A stretch of 64,000 nt of DNA from Flavobacterium panici (GTDB taxonomy: Bacteria; Bacteroidota; Bacteroidia; Flavobacteriales; Flavobacteriaceae), in the NCBI RefSeq assembly GCF_903819335.1, contig NZ_CAIJDE010000060.1, positions 46,402 through 110,401 of the forward strand, read 5' to 3'. Both the position numbers and the translations under genes were made by a program. The notes beneath the pieces were generated by a model. That model saw nothing but the letters and a program-made list of their open reading frames with translations, did no database searches and had not been told where the DNA came from. Shown here in pieces: positions 7,207 through 15,979 of this stretch. The first letter of the stretch is position 1; each line of letters opens with the position of its first letter.

Positions 7207-9594
7207 ATGAGCACATATAAACCTATCTATTCAACCACAATTCCGGATTTTGGAGTGATAGATTTTCGCCCTTTGGAACTGGAAAACGACGCTGTAATAA
7301 TTCATGATTGGGTCAATCGTAATTATGCACAATATTGGGGCATGCAGGGAAAAAATCTGGAAGAAGTTCGTTTAGAATATGAAAAAATAACCAAAGAATC
7401 GGATGTTTTTATCGGACTTGTTAATGGAGAAATTTCGTTTTTATTAGAACGCTACAATCCAAAACAAGATATTATCGGAAACTATTATACCGTTCAGGAT
7501 TACGATTGCGGCATTCATATTATTGTAGCGCCATCAACAAAACCGGTGCATCAGTTTACATGGCATATTTTTTCGAGCATTATGAAATTTATTTTCAGGG
7601 ATCTTACCATCGAAAGAATATTAGTCGAGCCGGACATTCGAAACAAAAAAATGTTCGATATCTGTCACCGTGTAGGTTTTGAAGATGCTGATGTTGTCAA
7701 TTTACCACATAAAACCGCATTATTGGCTTTTTGTACAAGAGAGCAATTCATCAAAAAAATAGATTCATTTAACCTCAATTATACCGAAATGAATAACGAA
7801 AATCAATTAGAATTTCCGGAAAAAGCCATTACACATATTCAGCCCGAAGTTTGGGAAAAAGCCAATCGTTTATTGGTGAAAAAAGCGATTTGTGAGTTCT
7901 CGCACGAACTTTTAATAAAACCAACATTAGAATCTGGAAATACATATTCGTTGCTTTCTGATGACAATTCGATTAAATATACTTTTGAAGCAGAATTATT
8001 GGCAATGAATCATTTGAATATTGAAGTCAATTCAATTTCAAAATATAAAAATGAGAAATTAATAGCTTTAGATGCAGTAGATTTTATTCAGGAATTCAAA
8101 ACCAGTTTAGGAATTTCAGAACAATTGATTCCGTCTTATCTGGAAGAAATTATCAGCACACTTTACGGAAGCTGTTACAAATTGTTAAAAGAAAATTCGA
8201 CTTCAAAATCGCTTGCCAATTCTGATTTCCAAACCATTGAACAAGCCATGATGGAAGGTCATCCGGGTTTTGTTGCCAATAACGGAAGAATTGGTTACAA
8301 CAGCATGGATTACAAAGCCTACGCGCCCGAAGCTGGAAACCCATTTAGGATTTTATGGCTTGCCGGACACCGCGACAGAACCGTTTACGCCGGAACTCAA
8401 AAACTGGATTACGATACATTAATTCAACAAGAATTAGGAGCAGAAACAATTGCAAAGTTCAATGCTACAATTTCAGAAAAAGGACAAAATCCAAACGATT
8501 ATTTCTTTATTCCCGTGCATCCGTGGCAATGGTTCAATAAACTAGCTAATTTGTTTTCGCCTGAAATTGCTAAACAAAAACTGATTTGTGTAGGTTACGG
8601 ACCCGATTTGTATCAGGCACAGCAATCCATTAGAACTTTATTTAACTTAAGCAATCCTAAAAAATTATATACCAAAACATCGCTTTCTATCCTTAATATG
8701 GGCTTTATGCGAGGTTTACCGGTTTTTTATTTAGGAACAGCGCCGGAAATGGCAGAATGGTTAGATCAATTATTAAGCGGAGATCAATATCTGCAAAAAG
8801 TAGGTTTCGGAATGTTGGGCGAAGTGGCTTCTGTAAGTTACATCAATCCATATTTTGAAAGCTTCGGAAAACACAATCCGTACAATAAAATGATTGCTTC
8901 TTTATGGAGAGAAAGCCCAGTTGCAAAACTCAAAAATGATGAACAATTAATGACAATGGCAGCATTTTTACATTTAGATAAAGATGGAAATTCGTTGTTA
9001 TCTGAAATTATAAAAGCTTCGGGATTATCAATAGACAATTGGCTTGCCGAATATTTCAAAGTTTATCTGAGTCCTTTATTACATTGTTTTTACCAATATG
9101 ATTTGGTTTTTATGCCGCACGGCGAAAACCTTATTTTAGGATTAGAAAATCATGTTCCGGTGCGCTCTTTCATGAAAGACATTACCGAAGAGGCCGTGAT
9201 CCTGAATCCTGATGTTGTTGTTCCGAAAAACATTGACCGAATTTATGCTGAAGTTCCTGAAGATGTAAAATTACTTTCCATTTTTATTGATGTTTTTGAT
9301 GGATTTTTCCGTTTCATGTCTGCAATTTTGGTTTCGAGTGATAATTATTCTGAAGATCGTTATTGGGAATTAGTGACAGAATGTATCTCTGATTATCAGG
9401 AACAAAACCCGCATCTGGAAGCAAAATTCGAGCAATACGATTTATTTGCAAATGAATTTCAGTTGTCTTGCCTGAACCGTTTACAGTTGAATAATAACAA
9501 AACCATGATCGATCTTGATGATCCTGTGGCGTTGTTACAATTTCAGGGAAAATTGCAAAATCCAATTGCTCCGTATAAAAAAATAATAGCCTAA
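7207..9594 (+). CDS. Fused GNAT acyltransferase / IucA-IucC NIS siderophore synthetase
   Basis: A 795-residue two-domain enzyme. Residues 10-185 are an AlcB/DesC-type GNAT domain (FGVIDFRPLELEND, then ILVEPDIRNKKMF) that would acylate the N-hydroxy diamine. Residues 205-795 are an NRPS-independent siderophore (NIS) synthetase, which joins acyl-hydroxylamine and amine units using ATP. It has EGHPGFVANNGR from Glu350, VHPWQW from Val437, and the C-terminal NRLQLNNNKTM segment of the IucC/FhuF-like end. Fused architecture of this kind is known from bisucaberin synthesis (BibC). Ten bases separate it from a second acyltransferase gene, followed by a second synthetase, so the module appears twice. 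Confidence 0.9.
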   Translation: MSTYKPIYSTTIPDFGVIDFRPLELENDAVIIHDWVNRNYAQYWGMQGKNLEEVRLEYEKITKESDVFIGLVNGEISFLLERYNPKQDIIGNYYTVQDYDCGIHIIVAPSTKPVHQFTWHIFSSIMKFIFRDLTIERILVEPDIRNKKMFDICHRVGFEDADVVNLPHKTALLAFCTREQFIKKIDSFNLNYTEMNNENQLEFPEKAITHIQPEVWEKANRLLVKKAICEFSHELLIKPTLESGNTYSLLSDDNSIKYTFEAELLAMNHLNIEVNSISKYKNEKLIALDAVDFIQEFKTSLGISEQLIPSYLEEIISTLYGSCYKLLKENSTSKSLANSDFQTIEQAMMEGHPGFVANNGRIGYNSMDYKAYAPEAGNPFRILWLAGHRDRTVYAGTQKLDYDTLIQQELGAETIAKFNATISEKGQNPNDYFFIPVHPWQWFNKLANLFSPEIAKQKLICVGYGPDLYQAQQSIRTLFNLSNPKKLYTKTSLSILNMGFMRGLPVFYLGTAPEMAEWLDQLLSGDQYLQKVGFGMLGEVASVSYINPYFESFGKHNPYNKMIASLWRESPVAKLKNDEQLMTMAAFLHLDKDGNSLLSEIIKASGLSIDNWLAEYFKVYLSPLLHCFYQYDLVFMPHGENLILGLENHVPVRSFMKDITEEAVILNPDVVVPKNIDRIYAEVPEDVKLLSIFIDVFDGFFRFMSAILVSSDNYSEDRYWELVTECISDYQEQNPHLEAKFEQYDLFANEFQLSCLNRLQLNNNKTMIDLDDPVALLQFQGKLQNPIAPYKKIIA

Positions 9595-9604
9595 TTCCTT
9601 AAAG

Positions 9605-10195
9605 ATGAATAGTATAATAACTCATCCTGAAAATGATGTTGCAAACGACGTTGTTTTTGTAAAAACAATTCCAGGTTTAGGCGTTTTTGAGCTGCGCCCG
9701 CTTGACATGGAACTTGATATTCCGCTGATTCACAATTGGGTAAATCGTGAATACGCCGTTTATTGGGAAATGAATGGATTTTCTGTAGAAGAAGTAAAAA
9801 ATACCTACTATAATATTCAGGAAAAGGCGCAGGTTTATATTGGAAAATTCAATAACAATGTTGCCTTTTTACTGGAATGTTATAATCCTGAAGATGATAT
9901 TGTAGGTAAATATTACGAATCGCAAAAAGGCGATAAAGGTATGCATATCTTGGTCGCACCGTCAGAAAAACCAATTCCCAATTTTACCTGGAATATTTTT
10001 ACCGTGATTCTTGATTTTATTTTCAGTAATGGAAAAAATCAACGTATTGTGGTTGAACCCGATGCAAGAAATCATAAAATTCATTTGCTGAATAAAAGGG
10101 CTGGATTTGTTTTTCAGCGTGTTCTCGATTTACCGCACAAACAAGCACATCTCGAATTTTGTACGCGCGAGGATTATTACAAAGCTTTACAATAG
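9605..10195 (+). CDS. Stand-alone AlcB-type GNAT acyltransferase of siderophore biosynthesis
   Basis: A 196-residue protein covering only the acyltransferase domain. It closely parallels residues 1-190 of the fused enzyme upstream: FGVIDFRPLELEND there versus LGVFELRPLDMELD here, VNREYAVYWEMNG, and VVEPDARNHKIH. It would transfer an acyl group (acetyl, succinyl or similar) from CoA to the N-hydroxylated diamine. It ends in FCTREDYYKALQ exactly where the fused protein runs on into its linker. The second synthetase starts 16 bases after its stop in another frame. The acyl donor cannot be read from the sequence. Confidence 0.88.
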   Translation: MNSIITHPENDVANDVVFVKTIPGLGVFELRPLDMELDIPLIHNWVNREYAVYWEMNGFSVEEVKNTYYNIQEKAQVYIGKFNNNVAFLLECYNPEDDIVGKYYESQKGDKGMHILVAPSEKPIPNFTWNIFTVILDFIFSNGKNQRIVVEPDARNHKIHLLNKRAGFVFQRVLDLPHKQAHLEFCTREDYYKALQ

Positions 10196-10211
10196 GTTTA
10201 ATTTGATACAA

Positions 10212-12014
10212 ATGAAAATACCAACCCAAAATATACAGCATTTAACGAAAGAGAATTGGGACAAAGCGAATGCTATTTTACTAAAGAAAACGCTAAGCGA
10301 ATTTGCACACGAATTATTGATTGTTCCAATAAAAAAAGCTTCAAAGTCATACAGTATTTCTTCGCCCGATAAAAAAGTCGAATATACTTTTGAAGCCAAT
10401 ATTTTAGCTTTAAATCACTGGTCAATTGCTGTAGATTCTATACAAAAGACAATTGAAGGAAAAAAATCATCTTTACGTTTGTTAGAATTTATTATCGAGT
10501 TTAAAGACACTTTAGGTATCAGCGAAAGCTTATTGCCAATGTATTTAGAAGAAATCACCAGTACGTTATACAGCACGGCGTATAAAATTGCAAATGAAAA
10601 ATATACCTCGAAAAATTTATTAGAACTCGATTATCAAAAAATCGAACACGCCATGACCGAAGGACATCCGTGTTTTGTAGCGAACAGCGGTAAAAATGGT
10701 TTCAATATTGATGATTTTGAGACTTTTTCTCCGGAAGCCAATGCGCCTGTAAAATTATTATGGATTGCCGGACATAGGAGCAAAGCCACTTTTACAGCCA
10801 TTGAAACATTAAATTATCAAAAAGTATTGGAACAGGAATTGTCTGCTGAAGACATTGCATTGTTTAAAAATGTACTTAAATCTCAGGATTTGAATATTGA
10901 CGATTATTATTTCTTTCCCGTACATCCGTGGCAATGGTTCAATAAACTCGCTTTGATTTTTGCGCCCGATATTGCCGAAAATCATTTGATTTGTCTGGGT
11001 TATAGCGATGACGAATATTCGGCACAACAATCGATTCGAACTTTTTTTAATACTTCATCACCGGAGAAATTTTATGCAAAAACGGCACTTTCGGTAATCA
11101 ACATGGGATTCATGCGCGGACTTTCTCCTTATTATATGGAAAGTACGCCGGCAATTACGAAATGGGTTGCAGATTTAGTTGAAAATGATTCCTATTTACA
11201 GCAAAAAGGTTTTACACTTTTAGGTGAAGTCGCAACAATTGGTTATCGCAATTTCTTGTACGAACCTTTAGGCCGAAGTATTTCGCATAATAAAATGCTG
11301 GCTGCATTATGGCGCGAAAGCCCGATTCCGAAATTAGAAAAAGGACAGGATATTATGACAATGGCGGCTTTATTGCACGTTGATCAATCCGGAAATGCCT
11401 TTGTATCAGAATTGATTCAAAAGTCGGGAATCAGCGCAAAAGCGTGGATCAGCCATTATTTAGAAGCTTATCTTTCACCTTTATTACATTGTTTTTACGA
11501 GCACGAAATGGTTTTTATGCCACACGGCGAAAACCTGATTTTAGTCTTAGAAAATCATATTCCGGTAAAAGCAATAATGAAAGATATTACCGAAGAAGTG
11601 ATGCTTTTTAATGGAGAAATTCCGCTGCCCGAAAAAGCAAAACGTATTCATATCGATATGAAAGAACCGTTGAAAATTCTTTGCATTTTTAATGATATTT
11701 TTCAGTTTTATTTCCGTTTTCTTTCCGCCATTTTATCCGAAACCAAAACACTTTCCGAAGAAGATTTCTGGTCTGCCGTTGCCGATTGCATTCACGAATA
11801 TCAGTCAGCACATCCACATTTGCAGGAACAATTTAAAAAATACAATTTGTTTGTTTCTGAATTCGATTCGTGCTGCCTAAACCGTTTGCAATTGCGAAAC
11901 AATAAACAAATGTTAGATTTAGCAGATCCTATTGACAGTCTTCAGTTTGTTGGGAAATTGACAAATCCTATTACTGTATTTAGCAAAAAACTAAAGTCAG
12001 TTCCAGCATTATAA
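10212..12014 (+). CDS. Stand-alone IucA/IucC-family NIS siderophore synthetase
   Basis: A 600-residue synthetase paralogous to the C-terminal domain of the fused gene. It has EGHPCFVANSGK from Glu150, VHPWQW from Val237, KTALSVINMGFMRGL, and the C-terminal NRLQLRNNKQM. I chose the ATG at 10212 (MKIPTQNIQ) because it aligns with the start of the synthetase domain in the fused paralogue. A longer reading from 10107 would overlap the preceding gene out of frame and has no family support. It would perform a second condensation or cyclisation, or make a different oligomer. Glu/Asn-rich and family motifs look intact, so both copies are probably active. Confidence 0.9.
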   Translation: MKIPTQNIQHLTKENWDKANAILLKKTLSEFAHELLIVPIKKASKSYSISSPDKKVEYTFEANILALNHWSIAVDSIQKTIEGKKSSLRLLEFIIEFKDTLGISESLLPMYLEEITSTLYSTAYKIANEKYTSKNLLELDYQKIEHAMTEGHPCFVANSGKNGFNIDDFETFSPEANAPVKLLWIAGHRSKATFTAIETLNYQKVLEQELSAEDIALFKNVLKSQDLNIDDYYFFPVHPWQWFNKLALIFAPDIAENHLICLGYSDDEYSAQQSIRTFFNTSSPEKFYAKTALSVINMGFMRGLSPYYMESTPAITKWVADLVENDSYLQQKGFTLLGEVATIGYRNFLYEPLGRSISHNKMLAALWRESPIPKLEKGQDIMTMAALLHVDQSGNAFVSELIQKSGISAKAWISHYLEAYLSPLLHCFYEHEMVFMPHGENLILVLENHIPVKAIMKDITEEVMLFNGEIPLPEKAKRIHIDMKEPLKILCIFNDIFQFYFRFLSAILSETKTLSEEDFWSAVADCIHEYQSAHPHLQEQFKKYNLFVSEFDSCCLNRLQLRNNKQMLDLADPIDSLQFVGKLTNPITVFSKKLKSVPAL

Positions 12015-12021
12015 AAGTCAT

Positions 12022-12190
12022 TTCTCGCAAAGTCGCGAAGTTGTTTTTGTCATTTCGACGAAGGAGAAATCTCCGCAAGTAACTCCGCAGAGAGAATCCA
12101 ATCTTTGTAGAGCTTCTCGCGAAGATTTCTCCTTCGTCGAAATGACAAGATTGGGCTAAAAAACTTTGCGGCTTCGCGACTTCGCGAGAT
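12022..12190. repeat. Doubly nested palindromic repeat after the synthetase gene
   Basis: The outer arms TCTCGCAAAGTCGCGAAG (about 12024-12040) and CTTCGCGACTTCGCGAGA (about 12172-12189) are near-inverted copies. Inside lies a perfect 24-bp inverted repeat at 12049-12072 and 12123-12146 (core CATTTCGACGAAGGAGAAAT). Part of the centre (GCAAGTAACTCCG, then AATCTTTG) recurs inverted in the repeat block near 46280-46310. This looks like a dispersed flavobacterial intergenic element; it may also terminate transcription. Confidence 0.8.
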
Positions 12191-12255
12191 TATAACATCA
12201 CAAATATTAAAAATAAAACTTTGCGCCCTGCGCCTTAGTGGCAATAAAAAAAACT

Positions 12256-13644
12256 ATGTTCAAACGTTTAAAAAAAATATTACATACTGCAGAATCATTT
12301 GATTTCACCAAAGGAAGCATTAGAAAAGGAATCCTGATTCTCTCCATTCCAATGGTTCTGGAAATGGCGATGGAATCTGTTTTTGCTTTGGTCGATTTGT
12401 ATTTTGTGGGACATCTAAAAGAAAGCAATTATGCGATTCAGGTTGTTGGTTTAACAGAATCTGTTTTTGCGATTATTTATTCGATTGCCATCGGAATCAG
12501 TATTGCAACAACAGCAATTGTCGCAAGGCGTATTGGCGAAAAGCAAACCCAAGAAGCTGCAAAATCTGGTGTACAAGCCATTATAATTGCAATTGCCATA
12601 AATGTATTTATCAGTTTAGGAGGATTTATTTTTGCCAAAGAAATACTCTTGTTAATGGGCGCTTCTGCACCTGCGGTAGTTTATGGCGTAAATTATACCA
12701 GAATCATGATGGCAGGAAGTATTTTTGTGATGCTGATTTTCCTGATTAACGGAATTTTCAGAGGTGCCGGAAATGCCATAATCGCCATGAAAAGTTTATG
12801 GATTGCAAATATTTCGAATATCATTTTATGTCCAATTCTCATTAACGGATTTTGGTTTATTCCCGCAATGGGCGTTACCGGCGCGGCTGTTGCAACCACA
12901 ATTGGAAGAGGAATTGGTGTTTTATACCAATGTTATTTCCTGTTTTACGGACAGGGAATTTTAAAAATCAAATGGAATTACTTCCTGCCGAATTACAAAT
13001 TAATTCAAGGGATTATAAAACTGGCAACTCCCGGAGTTTTGCAATATGTAATTGCTTCCTGCAGCTGGATTTTCCTGGCTAATTTGGTTGCCGTAACGGG
13101 TGGCGATTATGCTTCATCAGGTTATCAAACGGCAATCAGGATTATGATGTTTTTCATTCTTCCCGCTTGGGGATTAAGTAATGCCGTTGCGACTTTGGTT
13201 GGACAAAATTTGGGTGCAAATGAAATAGGAAGGGCAGAAAAAGCCGTTTATAAAACCGCCAAATACAATATGATTTTTATGGGATCTATTATGCTGGTTT
13301 GCTTTTTCAGTGCACATTATCTGATTTCGTTTTTTACAAATGACCCAATTATTATCAGGATCGCCGTAAATGCTTTACAGATTATAAGCGTTGGTTTTAT
13401 TTTCTACGGTCTCGGAATGGTTTTAAACAATACGTTTAATGGAGCAGGAGATACCTGGACACCAACCTGGATCAACATTTTAGGATTCTGGATTTTTCAG
13501 GTTCCGTTTGCGTATCTTTTGGTTCATCATTATAAAATGGGACCAACAGGTGTTTTTATCGCGATTCCAACTGCCGAAACATTGATTACGATTTTGAGTG
13601 TACTTGTTTATCGACAAGGAAAATGGAAGAAGATTTTGGTTTAA
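12256..13644 (+). CDS. MATE-family multidrug/metabolite efflux transporter
   Basis: A 462-residue inner-membrane protein with twelve predicted helices and MATE features: GILILSIPMVLEMAMESVF in helix 1, FVGHLKESNYAIQVVGL, and NGIFRGAGN and FNGAGDTWTPTWINILGFW in the two halves. It exchanges cations for organic substrates. I start at ATG 12256; an in-frame GTG at 12238 exists but lies in repeat-like sequence (CCTTAGTGGCAAT). It follows the siderophore genes on the same strand after a 241-base repeat-filled gap, so it is a candidate siderophore exporter, though the gap could hold an independent promoter. Confidence 0.9.
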   Translation: MFKRLKKILHTAESFDFTKGSIRKGILILSIPMVLEMAMESVFALVDLYFVGHLKESNYAIQVVGLTESVFAIIYSIAIGISIATTAIVARRIGEKQTQEAAKSGVQAIIIAIAINVFISLGGFIFAKEILLLMGASAPAVVYGVNYTRIMMAGSIFVMLIFLINGIFRGAGNAIIAMKSLWIANISNIILCPILINGFWFIPAMGVTGAAVATTIGRGIGVLYQCYFLFYGQGILKIKWNYFLPNYKLIQGIIKLATPGVLQYVIASCSWIFLANLVAVTGGDYASSGYQTAIRIMMFFILPAWGLSNAVATLVGQNLGANEIGRAEKAVYKTAKYNMIFMGSIMLVCFFSAHYLISFFTNDPIIIRIAVNALQIISVGFIFYGLGMVLNNTFNGAGDTWTPTWINILGFWIFQVPFAYLLVHHYKMGPTGVFIAIPTAETLITILSVLVYRQGKWKKILV

Positions 13645-13655
13645 GAAAATTTAAT

Positions 13656-14138
13656 TTATTTCTTTTTATTCTCAAGCTGCACAGTGAATTTACCATAAAA
13701 CGGATTATCAGCCATTTGCGAATGTCCAATTACCAAAATATAATTTCCTTTTTGTTCAAGATTTGTGTTCAGATCCATTCCGAAAGGCCCGTCTGAGCTT
13801 TTATCAGGAGAAATAATTTGATTGAAACGAATATTTCCTTTTCCGCCGGCTGGGATAATCTTTCCATTCAATTCACCTAAATCTTCATTTTTAAATTTCA
13901 CATATATTCTCGAATGAATAGAATCTAAAGTGCCTTCAGCAATATAAAGATCTTTTTCATTCTTAAAATTCATGAAAATAGTATCACCAATTTGTTTGTT
14001 GTCTTCTTTGTTTTGCTTTACAACAACGGTATCTTTTGCAGCAATTGAATCTGAGGTCTGGACAGAATCGATTTTAGTTTCTTTTTGCTGACATGAAAAA
14101 AAGAGAATGGATAATAAGAGTATGGATATATTTTTCAT
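13656..14138 (-). CDS. Hypothetical lipoprotein
   Basis: A 160-residue protein with a type II signal peptide (lipobox FFSC, Cys16), so it is probably anchored in the outer or inner membrane facing the periplasm. After a low-complexity Ser/Asp/Lys spacer (residues 17-50) comes a beta-rich domain (GDTIFMNFKNEKDLYIAEGTL, then GNYILVIGHSQMADNPFYGKFTVQL), which looks like a small beta-sandwich. I do not recognise the family. It converges with the MATE gene, with 11 bases between the stops. Confidence 0.7.
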   Translation of the reverse strand: MKNISILLLSILFFSCQQKETKIDSVQTSDSIAAKDTVVVKQNKEDNKQIGDTIFMNFKNEKDLYIAEGTLDSIHSRIYVKFKNEDLGELNGKIIPAGGKGNIRFNQIISPDKSSDGPFGMDLNTNLEQKGNYILVIGHSQMADNPFYGKFTVQLENKKK

Positions 14139-14162
14139 TAGTTTATCTTTTAATATTCATCC

Positions 14163-14170
14163 CAAATTTA
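14163..14170 (-). promoter_or_regulatory. -7 promoter element for the lipoprotein gene
   Basis: On the minus strand this reads TAAATTTG, a match to TAnnTTTG, about 25 bases before the ATG. I see no clear -33 TTG. Confidence 0.45.
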
Positions 14171-14244
14171 GTTTATTTTAAAATTGGGATATTACATAAT
14201 AGCATTTGTATTTTTATAAAATCTTGATATCATGATTGGAATAA

Positions 14245-15492
14245 TTAATTAAGATGCTGAAGATTTTGCTTATTTATGGGAATATAGATATTAAATGTAA
14301 CTCCCTCATTTAAATTACCGTTTGCTGTAATAATTCCATTATGGTTATCTACAATTTTCTTTACAATAGCAAGACCAATTCCTGTTCCTGAATATTCTTC
14401 AATATGATGGAGTCTTTGAAATATAATAAAGACAATCTGGTTGTATTGTGGTTCAAAGCCAATTCCGTTATCCTTAAAAGTAAAATTCCAATAATCGCAT
14501 ACTTGCGGACTATTGGGCAGATTAAGCAGGCTGAATTCCTTATATTTAAGAATAGTGGATTCTATAGTTATATGTAGTTCACTATTTGGGATTGCGAATT
14601 TTAATGAGTTGCTGATTAAATTAAAAAGAAGCTGTCTAAATTGAAATGGTCTTATACATACAGGTATTAATTGCTTTACATTAAAAACAGCATTTTTTTG
14701 ATATAAGGTATCTGAAAGTTCTGATTTTACATCTTCTATAATAGTACTCAGATCACTCATCTCATAGGGATGTTCCACAATACTTACTCTTGAAAAATTC
14801 AGTAAATCTTCTATAAGCTGCCTCATTCTTGTTGCGGAGACATGTATTCGTTTTAAATTGTTTTTTCCCGCTTCAGTCATCGTTTCCATCTCTTTTTCCA
14901 TAATAATAGAAATGAAAGTCTGAATTTTTCGCAGTGGTTCCTGCAAATCATGACTGGATATAAAATTAAAGGCAAGTAGTTCTTTATTTACATTGAGTAA
15001 TTCAACTGCTCTTTTTTCCTTTTCCGCATTTTGAAGTTCCAGTTCCTTATTTGCTTTAAGCAATGCTGCAGTCTGTATTTTTAGTTTTTCAACAAGCTCT
15101 TCTTTCTGAATTAATTCTTCGGCTTCTTTCAAGGCACGGATTATTTTTTGAATCAGCGATGAAAAATTACTTTTAGATACATAATCCGTTACACCTTCTT
15201 TTATAAGCATGACTGCATTCTCTTCTCCAATTGTGCCCGAAATTATTATAAAAGGTATATTAAGGTTATTGTTTTTTATCATTTTAAATGCAGAAACAGC
15301 ATCAAATGAAGGAAGTGAATAATCTGATAATATAATATCCGGTAAAAATGTGTCAAGAGATTCTTCAAAAACTTTTTTTGAATCAACGATTTTTGACACA
15401 AATGTGAGTCCTGATTTTGTCAGGTGGCGGACTAATAAATCTGCATCAGATGTATTGTCTTCTAATATCAATGCTCTAATATCTTTTTTCAT
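14245..15492 (-). CDS. Receiver domain / histidine kinase hybrid
   Basis: A 415-residue soluble signalling protein. Residues 5-125 are a receiver with acidic Glu11/Asp12, phosphoacceptor Asp57 (IILSDYSLP) and Lys107. Residues 125-172 are a coiled coil containing one copy of the EKEKRAxELLxxNKEL repeat found in the kinase encoded upstream. A HisKA domain with His181 (SSHDLQEPLRK) follows, then HATPase_c (N box FNLISNSLKFA, DNGIGF, GTGIGLAIVKKIV). There are no membrane segments. An N-terminal receiver feeding a C-terminal kinase suggests an intermediate in a phosphorelay. It is the last gene of a three-gene minus-strand cassette. Confidence 0.9.
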   Translation of the reverse strand: MKKDIRALILEDNTSDADLLVRHLTKSGLTFVSKIVDSKKVFEESLDTFLPDIILSDYSLPSFDAVSAFKMIKNNNLNIPFIIISGTIGEENAVMLIKEGVTDYVSKSNFSSLIQKIIRALKEAEELIQKEELVEKLKIQTAALLKANKELELQNAEKEKRAVELLNVNKELLAFNFISSHDLQEPLRKIQTFISIIMEKEMETMTEAGKNNLKRIHVSATRMRQLIEDLLNFSRVSIVEHPYEMSDLSTIIEDVKSELSDTLYQKNAVFNVKQLIPVCIRPFQFRQLLFNLISNSLKFAIPNSELHITIESTILKYKEFSLLNLPNSPQVCDYWNFTFKDNGIGFEPQYNQIVFIIFQRLHHIEEYSGTGIGLAIVKKIVDNHNGIITANGNLNEGVTFNIYIPINKQNLQHLN

Positions 15493-15528
15493 TTGTGAGA
15501 ATCGTTGTTCGGTATAGTACTTAAATTC

Positions 15529-15969
15529 CTAATTGGCTGGCTGGCTCAATATCATCCAATACATTCCAAGTTCTTTTATTGCATTAAAGAAATTATTACT
15601 GTCTACCGGTTTTACAATATAGCTGTTGGCACCAAGACTGTAGCATTTTGCAATATCAGGATCTTCTTGAGAAGAGGTAAGAATGACAACCGGAATTGAT
15701 TTAAGCATATCATCGCTTTTAACTTTTTCAAGCACCTGCATTCCGGACATCTTTGGCATTTTTAAATCTAAAAGAAGAAGCTTTGGATGCAATTTTGGAT
15801 TCCTTTCAGAATAAATTCCTCTGCAGTATAAAAAATCAAGTGCTTCAGCACCATCTTTAACATGCAGGAGTTTGTTGGTAAAGCCGCTTTTATTAAGGGC
15901 ACGTACTGTCAGTAAGGCATCTTCTATACTGTCTTCGGCAAATAAAATTTCAATATCTTCGTAATCCAT
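15529..15969 (-). CDS. Single-domain CheY/Rcp-like response regulator
   Basis: A 146-residue receiver with no output domain. It has phosphoacceptor Asp68 (LLLLDLKMPKMSG), the acidic pair in FAEDS, the switch TSSQEDPD, and Lys120 (SYIVKPVD). I start at MDYEDIEILF because this leaves a 10-base gap to the upstream kinase stop; the longer reading overlaps that gene and adds an unrelated leader. Proteins of this type, with the extended insertion YCRGIYSERNPKLHPK, are known from phytochrome/PAS kinase pairs. It probably shuttles phosphate between the flanking kinase and the hybrid protein. Confidence 0.88.
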   Translation of the reverse strand: MDYEDIEILFAEDSIEDALLTVRALNKSGFTNKLLHVKDGAEALDFLYCRGIYSERNPKLHPKLLLLDLKMPKMSGMQVLEKVKSDDMLKSIPVVILTSSQEDPDIAKCYSLGANSYIVKPVDSNNFFNAIKELGMYWMILSQPAN

Positions 15970-15979
15970 TTTTATATTT

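Noticed and set aside
10107..10211. N-terminal extension of the stand-alone synthetase from the ATG at 10107
   Set aside because: It overlaps the preceding acyltransferase gene in another frame and matches nothing in the fused paralogue; the ATG at 10212 aligns with the domain start.
9605..12014. Frameshift breaking a second fused gene
   Set aside because: The acyltransferase ends cleanly at the domain boundary and the synthetase has its own ATG after 16 bases, so two intact genes are more likely than a sequencing error; reads would settle it.
12238..12255. GTG start for the MATE transporter
   Set aside because: The GTG lies in repeat-derived sequence and adds six residues without family support.
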